A stretch of DNA of 48,038 bases from Bacteroidales bacterium. Lineage in GTDB: Bacteria > Bacteroidota > Bacteroidia > Bacteroidales > UBA4181. Of the stretch, positions 16,634 to 26,074 are shown piece by piece. The notes below the pieces were generated by a model. It was not told the DNA's origin. It made no database searches and worked only from the letters and a program-made list of their open reading frames with translations. The translations under genes were made by a program, and so were the position numbers. Numbering within the stretch: position 1 is the first letter of the stretch; each line of letters starts with the position of its first letter. The stretch spans positions 1 to 48,038 of the forward strand of contig JAISCQ010000274.1 of NCBI GenBank assembly GCA_031265445.1. The letters run 5' to 3'.

Positions 16634-18667
16634 ATGAGGAGATCGCATTTTATCATCGCCTTTTTAGCGACCCTTAACGGGTTTGTCGCGGGTGTATTTG
16701 CCCGGGACATTGATACTGTAAGGGTTCACGAAATACAGGAAGTTACCGTAACGGCCGACCGTATCCGCCGCGAAATCATTCCCGTGCAGCGCCTGGAAGG
16801 AAAACTGCTCGAACGGTTGAGCAGCCATTCGGTGGCCGATGCATTGCGGTATTTTTCCGGGGTACAGCTGAAGGATTACGGCGGTATCGGCGGGTTGAAA
16901 ACCGTGAATATCCGCAGTATGGGAAGCCAGCATGCAGGTGTGTTCTATGATGGCGTTGAGATAGGAAATGCGCAGAATGGCGTGGTAGACCTTGGGCGAT
17001 ATTCGCTCGACAATATGGAGGCGGTTTCCCTCTACAACGGACAAAAGAGTTCCATTTTCCAGCCGGCTAAAGACTTTGCTTCGGCGAGTTCCATCTACCT
17101 GACCACACGGGTTCCCCGATTCGCAGAGGGCAAAAACGACCATATAAAGATTACTTTCAAGACCGGTTCCTTCGATCTGATCGATCCCTCCCTGTTATGG
17201 GAGCATCGAATCTCGCCAAACATCCAATCCTCCCTGAACGCGGTGTATACCAATTCGTCCGGGAAATATAAATTCAGGTATAAGGTAAACAACCCGCGCG
17301 ACGCCCGGGGCGGCTATGATACTACTGCGGTGAGGAAAAACGGAGATATTGAGATTTTCAGGATTGAATATGCCCTGTTCGGGAAAATCAGCGGCGGGGA
17401 ATGGAAAACACGGCTCTATTATTATGATTCGGAACGGGGATATCCGGGAGCCGTGGTCAAAGAAGAACCCGGCCGGATGAAGCATGAAGACAGGCAAAAA
17501 GACCGTAATTTTTTTTCCCAGTCGTCCCTGAAAAAGCGTATTTCGGAAAACTGCTTCACCCAGCTAACCGGTAAATACGCCTACGACTATATCTATTACG
17601 AATCGGACACGCTGATACAGAAACTGCGGAATAAATATACCATCCACGATGTATACCTGTCATCCGCCAACATGTTCGGCATCCTTCCCTTCTGGTCTGT
17701 GAATGTGTCTGCTGACTACCGCTGGAACGGGATGGATTCCAACATACCGATGTTCAACTATCCCCAGCGGCACACGGGGTGGGTTGTAGCGGCTACTTCC
17801 TTTCACTGGCCGCGGCTGAATGTGCAGGCGAGTTTACTGGGTACGTTTGTACACGAGTCTGCGAAGGAGGAAATCGGTGTGCGGCGGGATTGGAAGCGCT
17901 ATACCCCTACCATCCTGGCTTCGTGGCAACCCTGGCCGGAACAGCGTTTCTTCCTGCGCGCCTTTTATAAGGATATTTTCCGCATGCCGACTTTCAGCGA
18001 GATATACCTGGCCTACATGGGCAGCCTGTCCTCGTATCTCAAACCCGAATATGCCAGGCAATTCAATATGGGTGTGGTGTATTCCGGAAATATTGGCAAA
18101 AACTTCGATATTGACGGGCAGGTTGACGTCTATTACAACCGGGTCAGGGATAAGATACTGGCGCGTCCGGGAGGCGTTAATTTCAGATGGACGATGAAGA
18201 ATGTGGGGTTAGTGAAGATTCGGGGGGTTGATGTCGCTCTTGGCGCCAGCAGCCGTATATGGAAGGATCTTAAATTGTCCGGGAAAGTGAACTACAGTTA
18301 TCAAAAAGCACAGGATTACACTCCTGTGGAGGTTTTAAGCGATACGATCTCCTATAAGGGGCAGATTTCCTACATTCCCCGGCACAGCGGCTCAGCCTTG
18401 TTCGGCGCGGGTTACAAAACATGGGATCTTTCGTATAGCTTCATTTATACCGGTAAACGATATACGGAAAGTTCCAACATACCGGAAAATAAAGTGCTGG
18501 AATGGTATACGCACGATCTTGCAATCAGCAAGTCGTTCCGGTGGGATAAACTACAGTTTAAGGCCACCGTAGAAGTCAATAACCTGTTGAACCAGGCCTA
18601 TGATGTAGTGAAGAATTACCCCATGCCCGGTACGAATTTCAAATTTATCTTTCATCTCATTTTTTAA
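16634..18667 (+). CDS. btuB: TonB-dependent cobalamin receptor, BtuB-like
   Basis: A 677-residue outer-membrane receptor: signal peptide ending about VFARD, TonB-box-like VTVTADR, plug domain (about 35-150, GGLKTVNIRSMGSQHAGVFYDGVEI), then a 22-strand-type barrel ending in an aromatic residue (FIFHLIF). It imports a scarce ligand using TonB energy. The ligand assignment as vitamin B12 or another cobamide rests on two things seen here: the cobalamin riboswitch directly upstream, and the BtuG-like lipoprotein 10 bp downstream. In Bacteroides thetaiotaomicron these two proteins form a complex. The inner-membrane BtuCDF genes are not in the window. Confidence 0.9.
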   Translation: MRRSHFIIAFLATLNGFVAGVFARDIDTVRVHEIQEVTVTADRIRREIIPVQRLEGKLLERLSSHSVADALRYFSGVQLKDYGGIGGLKTVNIRSMGSQHAGVFYDGVEIGNAQNGVVDLGRYSLDNMEAVSLYNGQKSSIFQPAKDFASASSIYLTTRVPRFAEGKNDHIKITFKTGSFDLIDPSLLWEHRISPNIQSSLNAVYTNSSGKYKFRYKVNNPRDARGGYDTTAVRKNGDIEIFRIEYALFGKISGGEWKTRLYYYDSERGYPGAVVKEEPGRMKHEDRQKDRNFFSQSSLKKRISENCFTQLTGKYAYDYIYYESDTLIQKLRNKYTIHDVYLSSANMFGILPFWSVNVSADYRWNGMDSNIPMFNYPQRHTGWVVAATSFHWPRLNVQASLLGTFVHESAKEEIGVRRDWKRYTPTILASWQPWPEQRFFLRAFYKDIFRMPTFSEIYLAYMGSLSSYLKPEYARQFNMGVVYSGNIGKNFDIDGQVDVYYNRVRDKILARPGGVNFRWTMKNVGLVKIRGVDVALGASSRIWKDLKLSGKVNYSYQKAQDYTPVEVLSDTISYKGQISYIPRHSGSALFGAGYKTWDLSYSFIYTGKRYTESSNIPENKVLEWYTHDLAISKSFRWDKLQFKATVEVNNLLNQAYDVVKNYPMPGTNFKFIFHLIF

Positions 18668-18677
18668 GCATATTGTC

Positions 18678-19859
18678 ATGATCCAAAGAATTTTTTATTT
18701 CGGTTCTATCCTGTTTCTTGTATCTGTATCCCTTTTCACGTCGTGCCGGGGCGATGAGGAAGAAATTATCCCGCCCGGTGTCACGCCTGTAGCTCCCGGC
18801 GAAAGCGGCCCAGTGAAAGGATTTTTCCTGCTCAATGAAGCCAATATGGGAAGCAACAAGGCATCCATCGACTATTTCGACAGTGAGTCAGGCAAATATT
18901 ATAAAAACATCTACCCGACGATCAACCCGAATGTGGTACATGAATTGGGCGACGTGGGTAACGACATCAAGATATACGGGGGAAAACTGTATGCAGTGAT
19001 CAACGTGTCGGGATACATCGAGGTGATGGATGTCCATACTGCGAAACATACACATTCCATCACTGTTCCCAATTGCCGCTACATCATTTTCGACAGGGGT
19101 TACGCTTATGTGAGCTCGTACAACGGCCCGGTGTCGATCGACCCCGATATTCCGCTCGGATGCGTGGTGAAAATCGACACCGTGACGATGGAAGAAGTTG
19201 GGCGTGTTGCTGTCGGGTACCAGCCCGAAGAAATGGTGATACGCGGTAACAAACTCTATGTAGCCAACTCCGGCGGCTACCGCGTTCCGGACTACGATCA
19301 TACCGTTTCGGTAATCGCCCTGAACGATTTTACCGGGGAGCAGAAGCGCATTACGGTCGGTATCAACCTGCACCGGATGAAACTGGACAACGACAGTAAC
19401 ATCTACGTCGGTTCGCGCGGTGATTACCGGAACAGTCCATCGAATACATACATCATCGACAGGAACGACATGGTACGCAGGAAACTTGATTTACCATGCA
19501 GCAGCATGGCTCTTGGCGGTGACTCCATGTATGTATGCAGCGTGGAATGGAGCAATATCACCTTGAAAAATACGGTTACCTACGCCATCGTCAACACCAA
19601 AACGCAAGCCGTTGTGTCCCGCAGGTTCATCACCGACGATACGGATCAACAGATCGTCGTCCCTTACGGGATTGCCATTCATCCTGAAACCAGGGACATT
19701 TATGTTACGGATGCCAAAGATTATATGAATCCGGGCGTTCTGTACTGTTTCGACCGTTACGGCAAGCGGAAATGGGCGCAGGTCACCGGGGATGCGCCTG
19801 CTCATATCGTTTTTACCCGGAGAAGCCTGCAAAACCCGGAAATATTGGAATCCAACTAA
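18678..19859 (+). CDS. btuG: BtuG-like surface lipoprotein, beta-propeller cobalamin binder
   Basis: A 393-residue lipoprotein with a signal peptide and lipobox (LFTSC), an acidic linker (RGDEEEIIPPG) and a seven-bladed propeller-type repeat body (YVANSGG, YVGSRGD, YVTDAKD strand motifs; DUF5074/YncE-like). In Bacteroides, BtuG proteins of this type sit on the cell surface, bind cobalamin extremely tightly and pass it to BtuB. It is 10 bp downstream of the btuB-like gene and almost certainly co-transcribed, hence also under the riboswitch. The name is inferred from fold plus context; a generic YncE propeller is the alternative. Confidence 0.8.
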   Translation: MIQRIFYFGSILFLVSVSLFTSCRGDEEEIIPPGVTPVAPGESGPVKGFFLLNEANMGSNKASIDYFDSESGKYYKNIYPTINPNVVHELGDVGNDIKIYGGKLYAVINVSGYIEVMDVHTAKHTHSITVPNCRYIIFDRGYAYVSSYNGPVSIDPDIPLGCVVKIDTVTMEEVGRVAVGYQPEEMVIRGNKLYVANSGGYRVPDYDHTVSVIALNDFTGEQKRITVGINLHRMKLDNDSNIYVGSRGDYRNSPSNTYIIDRNDMVRRKLDLPCSSMALGGDSMYVCSVEWSNITLKNTVTYAIVNTKTQAVVSRRFITDDTDQQIVVPYGIAIHPETRDIYVTDAKDYMNPGVLYCFDRYGKRKWAQVTGDAPAHIVFTRRSLQNPEILESN

Positions 19860-19976
19860 TGAAGTGATCACCTCCCTGATCTTCGGGATTTATTTCGGAA
19901 TATCTACCTTATCAATCGGGGAATGATTAGGCATTATATCAATATTTGTGAAAAAATGTTTACTTTGCGCCATATT

Positions 19977-20246
19977 ATGCAAAGACAGACATATCAAAAT
20001 CTCAAGCGCCACTGTGCGCAGTTTCAGCTCGCAGTGGGTCTCTCTCTGTCCTGCCTTGATGAGTTTTTCCTCTATTTTGAGGTTCAATGGGACAAGTGTT
20101 ATAGACGGTTTGCCATAGCAGGAAAAGAGCGGATTCGTCCGCCACGAACCTGCAAAAACAAAGTGCTTGAAAACACTCAAAGTATGCTTGTGTTTATTCT
20201 GCATGATAAGCCTGGGGCATTTGGAAACCGTAAAATAGTGATCGTT
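19977..20246 (+). pseudogene. Truncated IS5-like transposase, N-terminal HTH fragment
   Basis: The frame starting MQRQTYQNLKRHCAQF resembles the N-terminal helix-turn-helix region of IS5/DDE 'Tnp_4' transposases: a GLSL..LD..F motif, a basic RxRPPR stretch, then NKVLENTQSMLVFILH. Similarity stops abruptly at HDKPGAF, where the family continues with a ...FILFYLK..P.. segment, and no DDE catalytic domain follows. The ORF track joins it to unrelated codons running to 20294, into the next gene. It is therefore a relic. I found no clear terminal inverted repeats in 19860-20271. Confidence 0.6.
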
Positions 20247-20271
20247 TTTCGTTTAAGTAAGGATGTAAAAA

Positions 20272-21189
20272 ATGACTTTATACCAACGTTTTAGGAGGAA
20301 AAAAAGAGCGCTGCACGAGCAATGGAGAAGATTCAGACGGGTTCTTTTAATACCATTGCTTCAATCGCGGAAGTTTAATGAAAACGGAGAGAATTTTATT
20401 GTTTCGCTAACGTCTTATGGAAAGCGCCTTGCGAATACTGCTCCGTACGCAATCATTACGCTTCTTCGTCAAAAAGTAAAGCCTGACAAAGTTATTTTGT
20501 GGGTTGGTCATCAAGATAGAGAAAATATTCCGAAAATTCTATATTGTTTGACTGACAAAGGACTTGAAATAAGATTCTGTGAAGATGTAAAATCCTACAC
20601 CAAACTGATCCCGGCACTTGAAGCATTTCCAGACGCCTGTATTATCACTGCCGATGACGATATTTTTTATCCGAAAAACTGGTTTGGGCAATTGTTGATA
20701 GAACACAGGAAAAATCCGAAAAAAATAATTTGCCATCGTGTTCACGGAATCATAACAGATGAAAATCACAATCCGCTTGCGTATAATGAATGGGATAAGT
20801 GCATTGAACCAAATTCGGCGCATAAGCCGGAAAGTTATTTTCCAACGGGCGTAGGAGGAATATTGTATCCTCCCAAATGTTTCCACAAAGATATTGCAAA
20901 CAGGGAACTGTTTCTTAAACTTGCTCCTAATGCCGATGATATCTGGTTTTGGGCTATGGCTTTAATCAACGGAGAATACTTCGATAATGAAACTCCGTAT
21001 GTTATAATTGAAAAAGGTTCCTTTAACAAATTGCGCATGATTGACTGGTGGCAACATGTTGCACATTCTCTGCAGAGCGTCAATGTTTCGGAGAACAGGA
21101 ACGACGGTCAACTCAAAGCGATTATCGACTATTATCCGCAGATTGGGGAAAAATTAAAAGAAATTGAGCCGGCCAAAACTAAAACTTAA
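20272..21189 (+). CDS. Glycosyltransferase-like protein (GT-A fold, DDD motif)
   Basis: A 305-residue cytoplasmic protein. The basic N-terminus is followed by FIVSLTSYGKRLA, a pattern I associate with a GT2-like family found in capsule and LPS loci. A likely metal/nucleotide-sugar motif is ITADDDIFYP at about residue 126, and a later acidic stretch reads NADDIWFW. No membrane segment is clear. Its base composition is more AT-rich than its neighbours, and a transposase relic abuts its 5' end, suggesting transfer. It is followed by 160 bp without a recognisable gene (gaaagatgag repeats and a T-run). Sugar and acceptor are unknown. Confidence 0.6.
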   Translation: MTLYQRFRRKKRALHEQWRRFRRVLLIPLLQSRKFNENGENFIVSLTSYGKRLANTAPYAIITLLRQKVKPDKVILWVGHQDRENIPKILYCLTDKGLEIRFCEDVKSYTKLIPALEAFPDACIITADDDIFYPKNWFGQLLIEHRKNPKKIICHRVHGIITDENHNPLAYNEWDKCIEPNSAHKPESYFPTGVGGILYPPKCFHKDIANRELFLKLAPNADDIWFWAMALINGEYFDNETPYVIIEKGSFNKLRMIDWWQHVAHSLQSVNVSENRNDGQLKAIIDYYPQIGEKLKEIEPAKTKT

Positions 21190-21351
21190 ATGCTTCAGTC
21201 GTTCCGACCCTGCTCTTTAACCATGTCGGGTTCGGGTTTGGAATGGCCGTGGGGTCGAGGTTTCCGAAAACCGAAATTTTAGAAAGATGAGGAAAGATGA
21301 GGTTTTTTTTTGTTATTATAAAAAAAATCGCCTACTTCGCATCTTTTTAAC

Positions 21352-22506
21352 ATGGGTTACGTGAAAATCTTAGACCGGTTAGATTATTTTACTTGTATGA
21401 TCCTTGCATTGTTTGCATGGGCGATATTCATACAGTTGGCATATTATCTGCTTGTGTACTTGCGGGTTGCGTGGCATAAGAAAAAACAAAATGCACCTGA
21501 AATGAACGAAACACCCCCCGTATCTGTTATTATATGTGCGCGCAACGAAGAAGAAAACCTGATTTTGAACCTTACATCGGTTCTGGAGCAGGATTATCCT
21601 TCGTTCGAAGTGATTGTAGTGAATGACTGTTCGGAAGACGACACCGAACAAGTGTTGGCGGGACTTAAACAGAAATATCCGCACCTGCGCAGCACCATCA
21701 TCAAAAAAGACGGTTCGTTCCGTAACGGCAAGAAATTCGCTGCAACAGTCGGTATCAAGGCGGCGCAGCACGAATGGCTGTTGTTCACCGATGCCGATTG
21801 CCGTCCCGAAAGCAAGCAATGGATCGCATCCATGAGCAGGCATTTCATCGACGGGAAGGATATTGTATTGGGCTATGGCGGTTACCTGGCTCAAAAAGGT
21901 TATTTGAACAAATGGATCCGTTACGACACGTGTTTTATCGCCCTCCAATACTTTGCTTTTGCCAAAATGGGGAAAGCATATATGGGCGTGGGGCGTAACC
22001 TGGCTTATCGGAAATCGTTGTTCTTTGCGCATAACGGTTTTGCGGCGCACGCTCACATCCTTTCGGGTGACGACGACCTTTTTGTCAACCAGGCTGCGAC
22101 CAAACGGAATGTAGCCGTAACATACGCCCGGGAAGCACACATACGGTCGATACCCAAAAAGACCTTTAAGGAATGGATATGGCAAAAAAGCAGGCATATC
22201 ACCACAAGTAAGTACTACAGGGGCAGTCAGACCTTCTGGCTGACGCTCGAACCTTTTTCGCGGGTACTGATGTGGGCTTCGGCAGTGAGCGCATTCATGC
22301 TTTTTTGTCCGTTTTGGCAATACATATTGATCGCATTAACGGTGCGGATGATCTTATTCATGTCGGTGATCGGGGTCGTTGCCAAGAGGTTCAACGAACC
22401 CGGCATCCTGAAACATGCCCTGTTTTTTGACATTGCCATACCCTTCGTATATCTCTATGTATTTCTTTTAAACAGGGTTTCTTCAAAGCATAACAAATGG
22501 AAGTAA
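21352..22506 (+). CDS. Membrane glycosyltransferase, family 2
   Basis: A 384-residue membrane protein with one N-terminal helix (about 14-35), a cytoplasmic GT-A domain (PPVSVIICARNEEENL; DXD-type DADCRPE; SGDDDLFVNQ; QKSRH in the place of QxxRW) and two to four C-terminal helices (about 300-375). The architecture is that of processive or lipid-linked GT2 enzymes that build envelope polysaccharide. Its last 10 bp overlap the start of the ECF sigma factor, so the two are translationally coupled. The acceptor is not predictable. Confidence 0.85.
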   Translation: MGYVKILDRLDYFTCMILALFAWAIFIQLAYYLLVYLRVAWHKKKQNAPEMNETPPVSVIICARNEEENLILNLTSVLEQDYPSFEVIVVNDCSEDDTEQVLAGLKQKYPHLRSTIIKKDGSFRNGKKFAATVGIKAAQHEWLLFTDADCRPESKQWIASMSRHFIDGKDIVLGYGGYLAQKGYLNKWIRYDTCFIALQYFAFAKMGKAYMGVGRNLAYRKSLFFAHNGFAAHAHILSGDDDLFVNQAATKRNVAVTYAREAHIRSIPKKTFKEWIWQKSRHITTSKYYRGSQTFWLTLEPFSRVLMWASAVSAFMLFCPFWQYILIALTVRMILFMSVIGVVAKRFNEPGILKHALFFDIAIPFVYLYVFLLNRVSSKHNKWK

Positions 22507-23090
22507 AATCAGAAAAAGCGCAATTGGATGTCGAACTGGTACAACAGGCCGTTGGGGGCGACCAGAAAGCCTACTCGGAATTGATGGAGCGCTATCGCAA
22601 CGCCATTTATTACATGTTGCTGAAAATGGTCGGTAATCCATCGGATGCCGAAGACCTGACCATCGAAGCATTTGGCAAAGCATTCAAAAATATCAAGCAA
22701 TATACGGCTCACTTCGCTTTCAGCACCTGGCTGTTCAAGATCGCATCCAACAACGCGATCGACTTTATGCGCAAGAAGAAGCTCAACAATATATCCATCG
22801 ACGATACCTCACGCGACGCCGACACGGCGCTGCCGATAAATATCCGGTCGGAACAGCCCACGCCCGAAGAAAGCCTTATTTCCGAACAAAAAATAACGAT
22901 GTTGCACTCCATCGTCTCCAAACTCAAGCCCCGTTACCGGAAACTGGTTGAATTGCGTTATTTTCACGAATATTCGTATGAAGAAATCAGCGAAGAAACG
23001 GGCTTACCTATCGGAACGGTGAAAGCGCAACTGTTCCGCGCCCGCGAGCTGTTACAGAACGTTTTGAAAGAACACCGGATCCAACCGTAA
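22497..23090 (+). CDS. ECF-type RNA polymerase sigma-70 family factor
   Basis: A 197-residue sigma factor. Region 2 is about 15-95 (DAEDLTIEAFGKAFKNI; STWLFKIASNNAIDFMRKKK) and region 4 about 130-190 (YRKLVELRYFHEYSYEEISEETGLPIGTVKAQLFRARELL, quoted here only as landmark motifs). No anti-sigma gene is adjacent. The gene overlaps the upstream glycosyltransferase by 10 bp and is followed after 15 bp by rsmG. The target regulon is unknown; the linker between regions is fairly long and acidic. Confidence 0.9.
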   Translation: MEVKSEKAQLDVELVQQAVGGDQKAYSELMERYRNAIYYMLLKMVGNPSDAEDLTIEAFGKAFKNIKQYTAHFAFSTWLFKIASNNAIDFMRKKKLNNISIDDTSRDADTALPINIRSEQPTPEESLISEQKITMLHSIVSKLKPRYRKLVELRYFHEYSYEEISEETGLPIGTVKAQLFRARELLQNVLKEHRIQP

Positions 23091-23105
23091 TCACTCTTTG
23101 ACGGC

Positions 23106-23756
23106 ATGCAGAACACCCCGTCGCTCGAAACTTGCCATACGTCGCTTCACAGGTACTTTCAACGGCTCAACGAACGGCAGACGGAACAGTTTGCCATGCT
23201 GGGCGGATTGTATGCCGAGTGGAACAGCCGCATCAACGTGATTTCGCGCAGGGACATCGACAACTTGTACGAACATCATGTGCTGCACTCGCTGGCCATT
23301 GCCAAAGTCATCGATTTCGCCCCGGACGCCGAAGTACTCGACGTGGGTACCGGCGGAGGCTTCCCGGGAATACCTTTGGCGATCCTCTTCCCCGAAACGC
23401 ACTTCCACCTGATCGACTCCATCGGTAAAAAACTGAAAGTAGCCGCCGCCGTGGCGGATGCATTGAAACTGCAGAATGTAACCACGCAACAGATACGCGC
23501 CGAACAGTTAGCCCGTAAATGCGATTTCGTGATCAGCCGCGCCGTTACCTCGCTTCCGGTATTTATCCCCTGGATGAAAGGAAAATTTTTGGAACGCGCT
23601 TTCCATCCCCTTCCTAATGGGATGTTCTTCCTCAAGGGCGGCGACCTTACCGAAGAGTTACAAGCCTGTAAGGAAGAGACAAGCGTATGGCCCATCAGCG
23701 AATTTTTCACCGAACCGTTTTTTAAAGAAAAAAAGCTGGTGTATGTAAAGAATTGA
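23106..23756 (+). CDS. rsmG: 16S rRNA (guanine527-N7)-methyltransferase RsmG
   Basis: A 216-residue SAM-dependent methyltransferase that methylates G527 in the 530 loop of 16S rRNA. The GidB hallmark motifs are NRINVISRRD-type (NSRINVISRRDIDNLYEHH), the SAM site LDVGTGGGFPGIPLA and the later VISRAVTSL. The length is normal for the family. It follows the sigma factor gene by 15 bp, probably on the same transcript. Confidence 0.95.
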   Translation: MQNTPSLETCHTSLHRYFQRLNERQTEQFAMLGGLYAEWNSRINVISRRDIDNLYEHHVLHSLAIAKVIDFAPDAEVLDVGTGGGFPGIPLAILFPETHFHLIDSIGKKLKVAAAVADALKLQNVTTQQIRAEQLARKCDFVISRAVTSLPVFIPWMKGKFLERAFHPLPNGMFFLKGGDLTEELQACKEETSVWPISEFFTEPFFKEKKLVYVKN

Positions 23757-23830
23757 CAGGTATCCCGTCAGGCTGCGAAACTGCCCCTGTCAGCGGTCTT
23801 GACAGGGCGGAGGAGTTTGCAAAAAATCCG

Positions 23831-23838
23831 TAACTTTG
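23831..23838 (+). promoter_or_regulatory. -7 box (TAACTTTG) for recG
   Basis: TAACTTTG sits 13 bp before the first possible recG ATG and 25 bp before the second. The short predicted leader slightly favours the second ATG (23864, MSAYLEQD). Confidence 0.6.
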
Positions 23839-23851
23839 CAGCCATCGGTAA

Positions 23852-25972
23852 ATGTATCAACTGATGAGTGCTTATCTGGAACAGGACATCAAATTTCTGG
23901 CAGGCGTCGGCCCCCGTCGCGCCGAGTTGCTTGGCAAAGAACTGAACATCCACACGTTCGGCGACTTGCTGCATTATTTCCCCTACAAGCATATCGACCG
24001 TACTAAATTTTACGCCATCAAGGATATACAACCGGTGGATACGTACATCCAGGTACGGGGCCGGATTGCTTCCGTGCAGAAGGAAGGCGTACTGCAGAAG
24101 GAACGGCTGGTCGTGCAACTGTCCGATCATACAGGCTCAATACCCCTCCTGTTCTTCAAAGGCGTCAAGTACCTGACACAAAACATCAAACAGGGGGGCG
24201 ACTATGTGGTATTCGGCAAACCGACCGAATTTAACGGGCAAGTGAATTTTGTACATCCCGAAATGGAGTTTGCCGAAAAGTATGAAGAAGGCATCGCAGC
24301 CGTGCTCCAGGCGCATTACAGCGTTACCGAACGGCTCAGGAACAGCTACATTACCTCGCGCGTCATCGGGCGGCTGATGGTGACGCTTTGGAAAGGAATG
24401 AAAACCGATGTCCCCGAAACCTTGCCCGATGAACTGATCAAACAGTACCGCCTCTTGCCGTTGCATGAGGCGTTGTTCCACATCCATTTCCCGCAAAGCG
24501 CACTTCTTTTGCAGAAAGCGCAGCACAGGCTCAAGTTCGAGGAACTGTTCCGGATACAGTTGCGCATGCTGTATCTGCGCGAGGAACGCAACACTTACAT
24601 CAAAGGTTTTAATTTTACGATCGTTGGCGATTATTTCAACCGGTTTTATTCGGAATACCTGCCGTTTGAGTTAACGGGTGCGCAGAAACGGGTAATTCGC
24701 GAAATCCGCAGGAATATGGGTAGCGGCAAGCAGATGAACCGCCTGCTGCAAGGAGACGTTGGCAGCGGGAAAACACTTGTGGCGCTTATGACCATGCTTA
24801 TTGCACTCGACAATGGCTACCAGGCCTGCCTGATGGCGCCCACCGAAATATTGGCCTCACAGCACAAGCAAATCATCACGAAGATGCTTGAGGGGATGGG
24901 GTTGAACATCGCTTTGCTGACCGGTTCTACCAGGAAGAAAGAGCGGCGCGCGATACACGACGGATTGACCGGCGGAAGCATACACATCCTGATCGGGACG
25001 CATGCCCTCATCGAGGAAACGGTACAGTTTGCCAACCTTGGGCTGGTGATCATCGACGAGCAGCACCGGTTTGGCGTGGCGCAGCGCGCCCGGCTACGGA
25101 AGAAAAACGCCGAAGCGCCGCATGTGCTGGTGATGACGGCTACGCCCATCCCGCGCACGCTGGCCATGACCGTGTATGGCGACCTGGAAGTATCGGTGAT
25201 CGACGAACTGCCGCCCGGGCGCAAACCGGTGAAAACGGTACATTACTTCGACCACCGGCGCAAGGACGTGTTTGAGTTCATGCAGCGGCAAATTGGCGAG
25301 GGACGGCAGATATATGTTGTTTATCCGCTCATCGGCGAGTCGGAAAAAATGGACTACAAAAACCTTGAAACGGGTTTCGAACAGATACGGGCAGCCTTCC
25401 CCGAAAAAGACGGCTACAGCATCATCATGGTACACGGCAAAATGCCGGCGGCGGAGAAGGATCTGGCCATGCGACTCTTCAAGGAAGGTAAGGCGCAGAT
25501 CATGGTAGCCACTACGGTGATCGAAGTGGGCGTGGATGTGTCCAATGCTTCGGTGATGGTGATCGAAAGCGCCGAACGGTTCGGACTCTCGCAACTGCAC
25601 CAGCTGCGCGGTCGCGTGGGGCGGGGCGCCGACCAGTCGTACTGCATACTGCTAAGCTCATACAGGCTTAGCGCCGATGGACGAAAACGTCTGCAAACAA
25701 TGGTTTCGACTACCGACGGCTTTGCTATTGCCGAAGCAGACCTGAAACTGCGCGGCCCCGGCGATATTGACGGCATACAGCAGAGCGGCGCTCCGTTTGA
25801 TTTGCACATTGCCAGCCTGGCTACCGACGGTCAACTGCTGCAAGTGGCCCGTAATGCCGCTTCAGATATTCTCACAGACGATCCGGGATTGAATCAGCCA
25901 AAAAATATCCTGCTGAAAAGCAATATCCAAAAACAAATGAATACCGAAGTGGACTGGAGTAAAATAAGTTAG
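23852..25972 (+). CDS. recG: ATP-dependent DNA helicase RecG
   Basis: A 706-residue branch-migration helicase that reverses stalled replication forks and processes recombination intermediates. The N-terminal wedge/OB domain spans about 10-160 (FLAGVGPRRAELLGKEL; HYFPYKHIDR). Helicase motifs follow: Walker A GDVGSGKTLVAL near residue 300, DExH-type IIDEQHRFG near 400, TATPIPRTLA, and motif VI QLRGRVGRG. The length matches full RecG. The start may be 23852 or 23864. It has its own promoter and stands apart from rsmG by 95 bp. Confidence 0.97.
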   Translation: MYQLMSAYLEQDIKFLAGVGPRRAELLGKELNIHTFGDLLHYFPYKHIDRTKFYAIKDIQPVDTYIQVRGRIASVQKEGVLQKERLVVQLSDHTGSIPLLFFKGVKYLTQNIKQGGDYVVFGKPTEFNGQVNFVHPEMEFAEKYEEGIAAVLQAHYSVTERLRNSYITSRVIGRLMVTLWKGMKTDVPETLPDELIKQYRLLPLHEALFHIHFPQSALLLQKAQHRLKFEELFRIQLRMLYLREERNTYIKGFNFTIVGDYFNRFYSEYLPFELTGAQKRVIREIRRNMGSGKQMNRLLQGDVGSGKTLVALMTMLIALDNGYQACLMAPTEILASQHKQIITKMLEGMGLNIALLTGSTRKKERRAIHDGLTGGSIHILIGTHALIEETVQFANLGLVIIDEQHRFGVAQRARLRKKNAEAPHVLVMTATPIPRTLAMTVYGDLEVSVIDELPPGRKPVKTVHYFDHRRKDVFEFMQRQIGEGRQIYVVYPLIGESEKMDYKNLETGFEQIRAAFPEKDGYSIIMVHGKMPAAEKDLAMRLFKEGKAQIMVATTVIEVGVDVSNASVMVIESAERFGLSQLHQLRGRVGRGADQSYCILLSSYRLSADGRKRLQTMVSTTDGFAIAEADLKLRGPGDIDGIQQSGAPFDLHIASLATDGQLLQVARNAASDILTDDPGLNQPKNILLKSNIQKQMNTEVDWSKIS

Positions 25973-26074
25973 TCGTGTCAATGCTGATTGAAAAAAGAAA
26001 ATCGACACATTCGCTGAAATTGACGCCCGGCATCTTGCAACTCTTGAATACTGCGCCGTTCATCCGGCGAACGG

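Noticed and set aside
16519-16710. 63-codon minus-strand ORF near the riboswitch
   Set aside because: It overlaps the riboswitch expression platform and the btuB start on the other strand.
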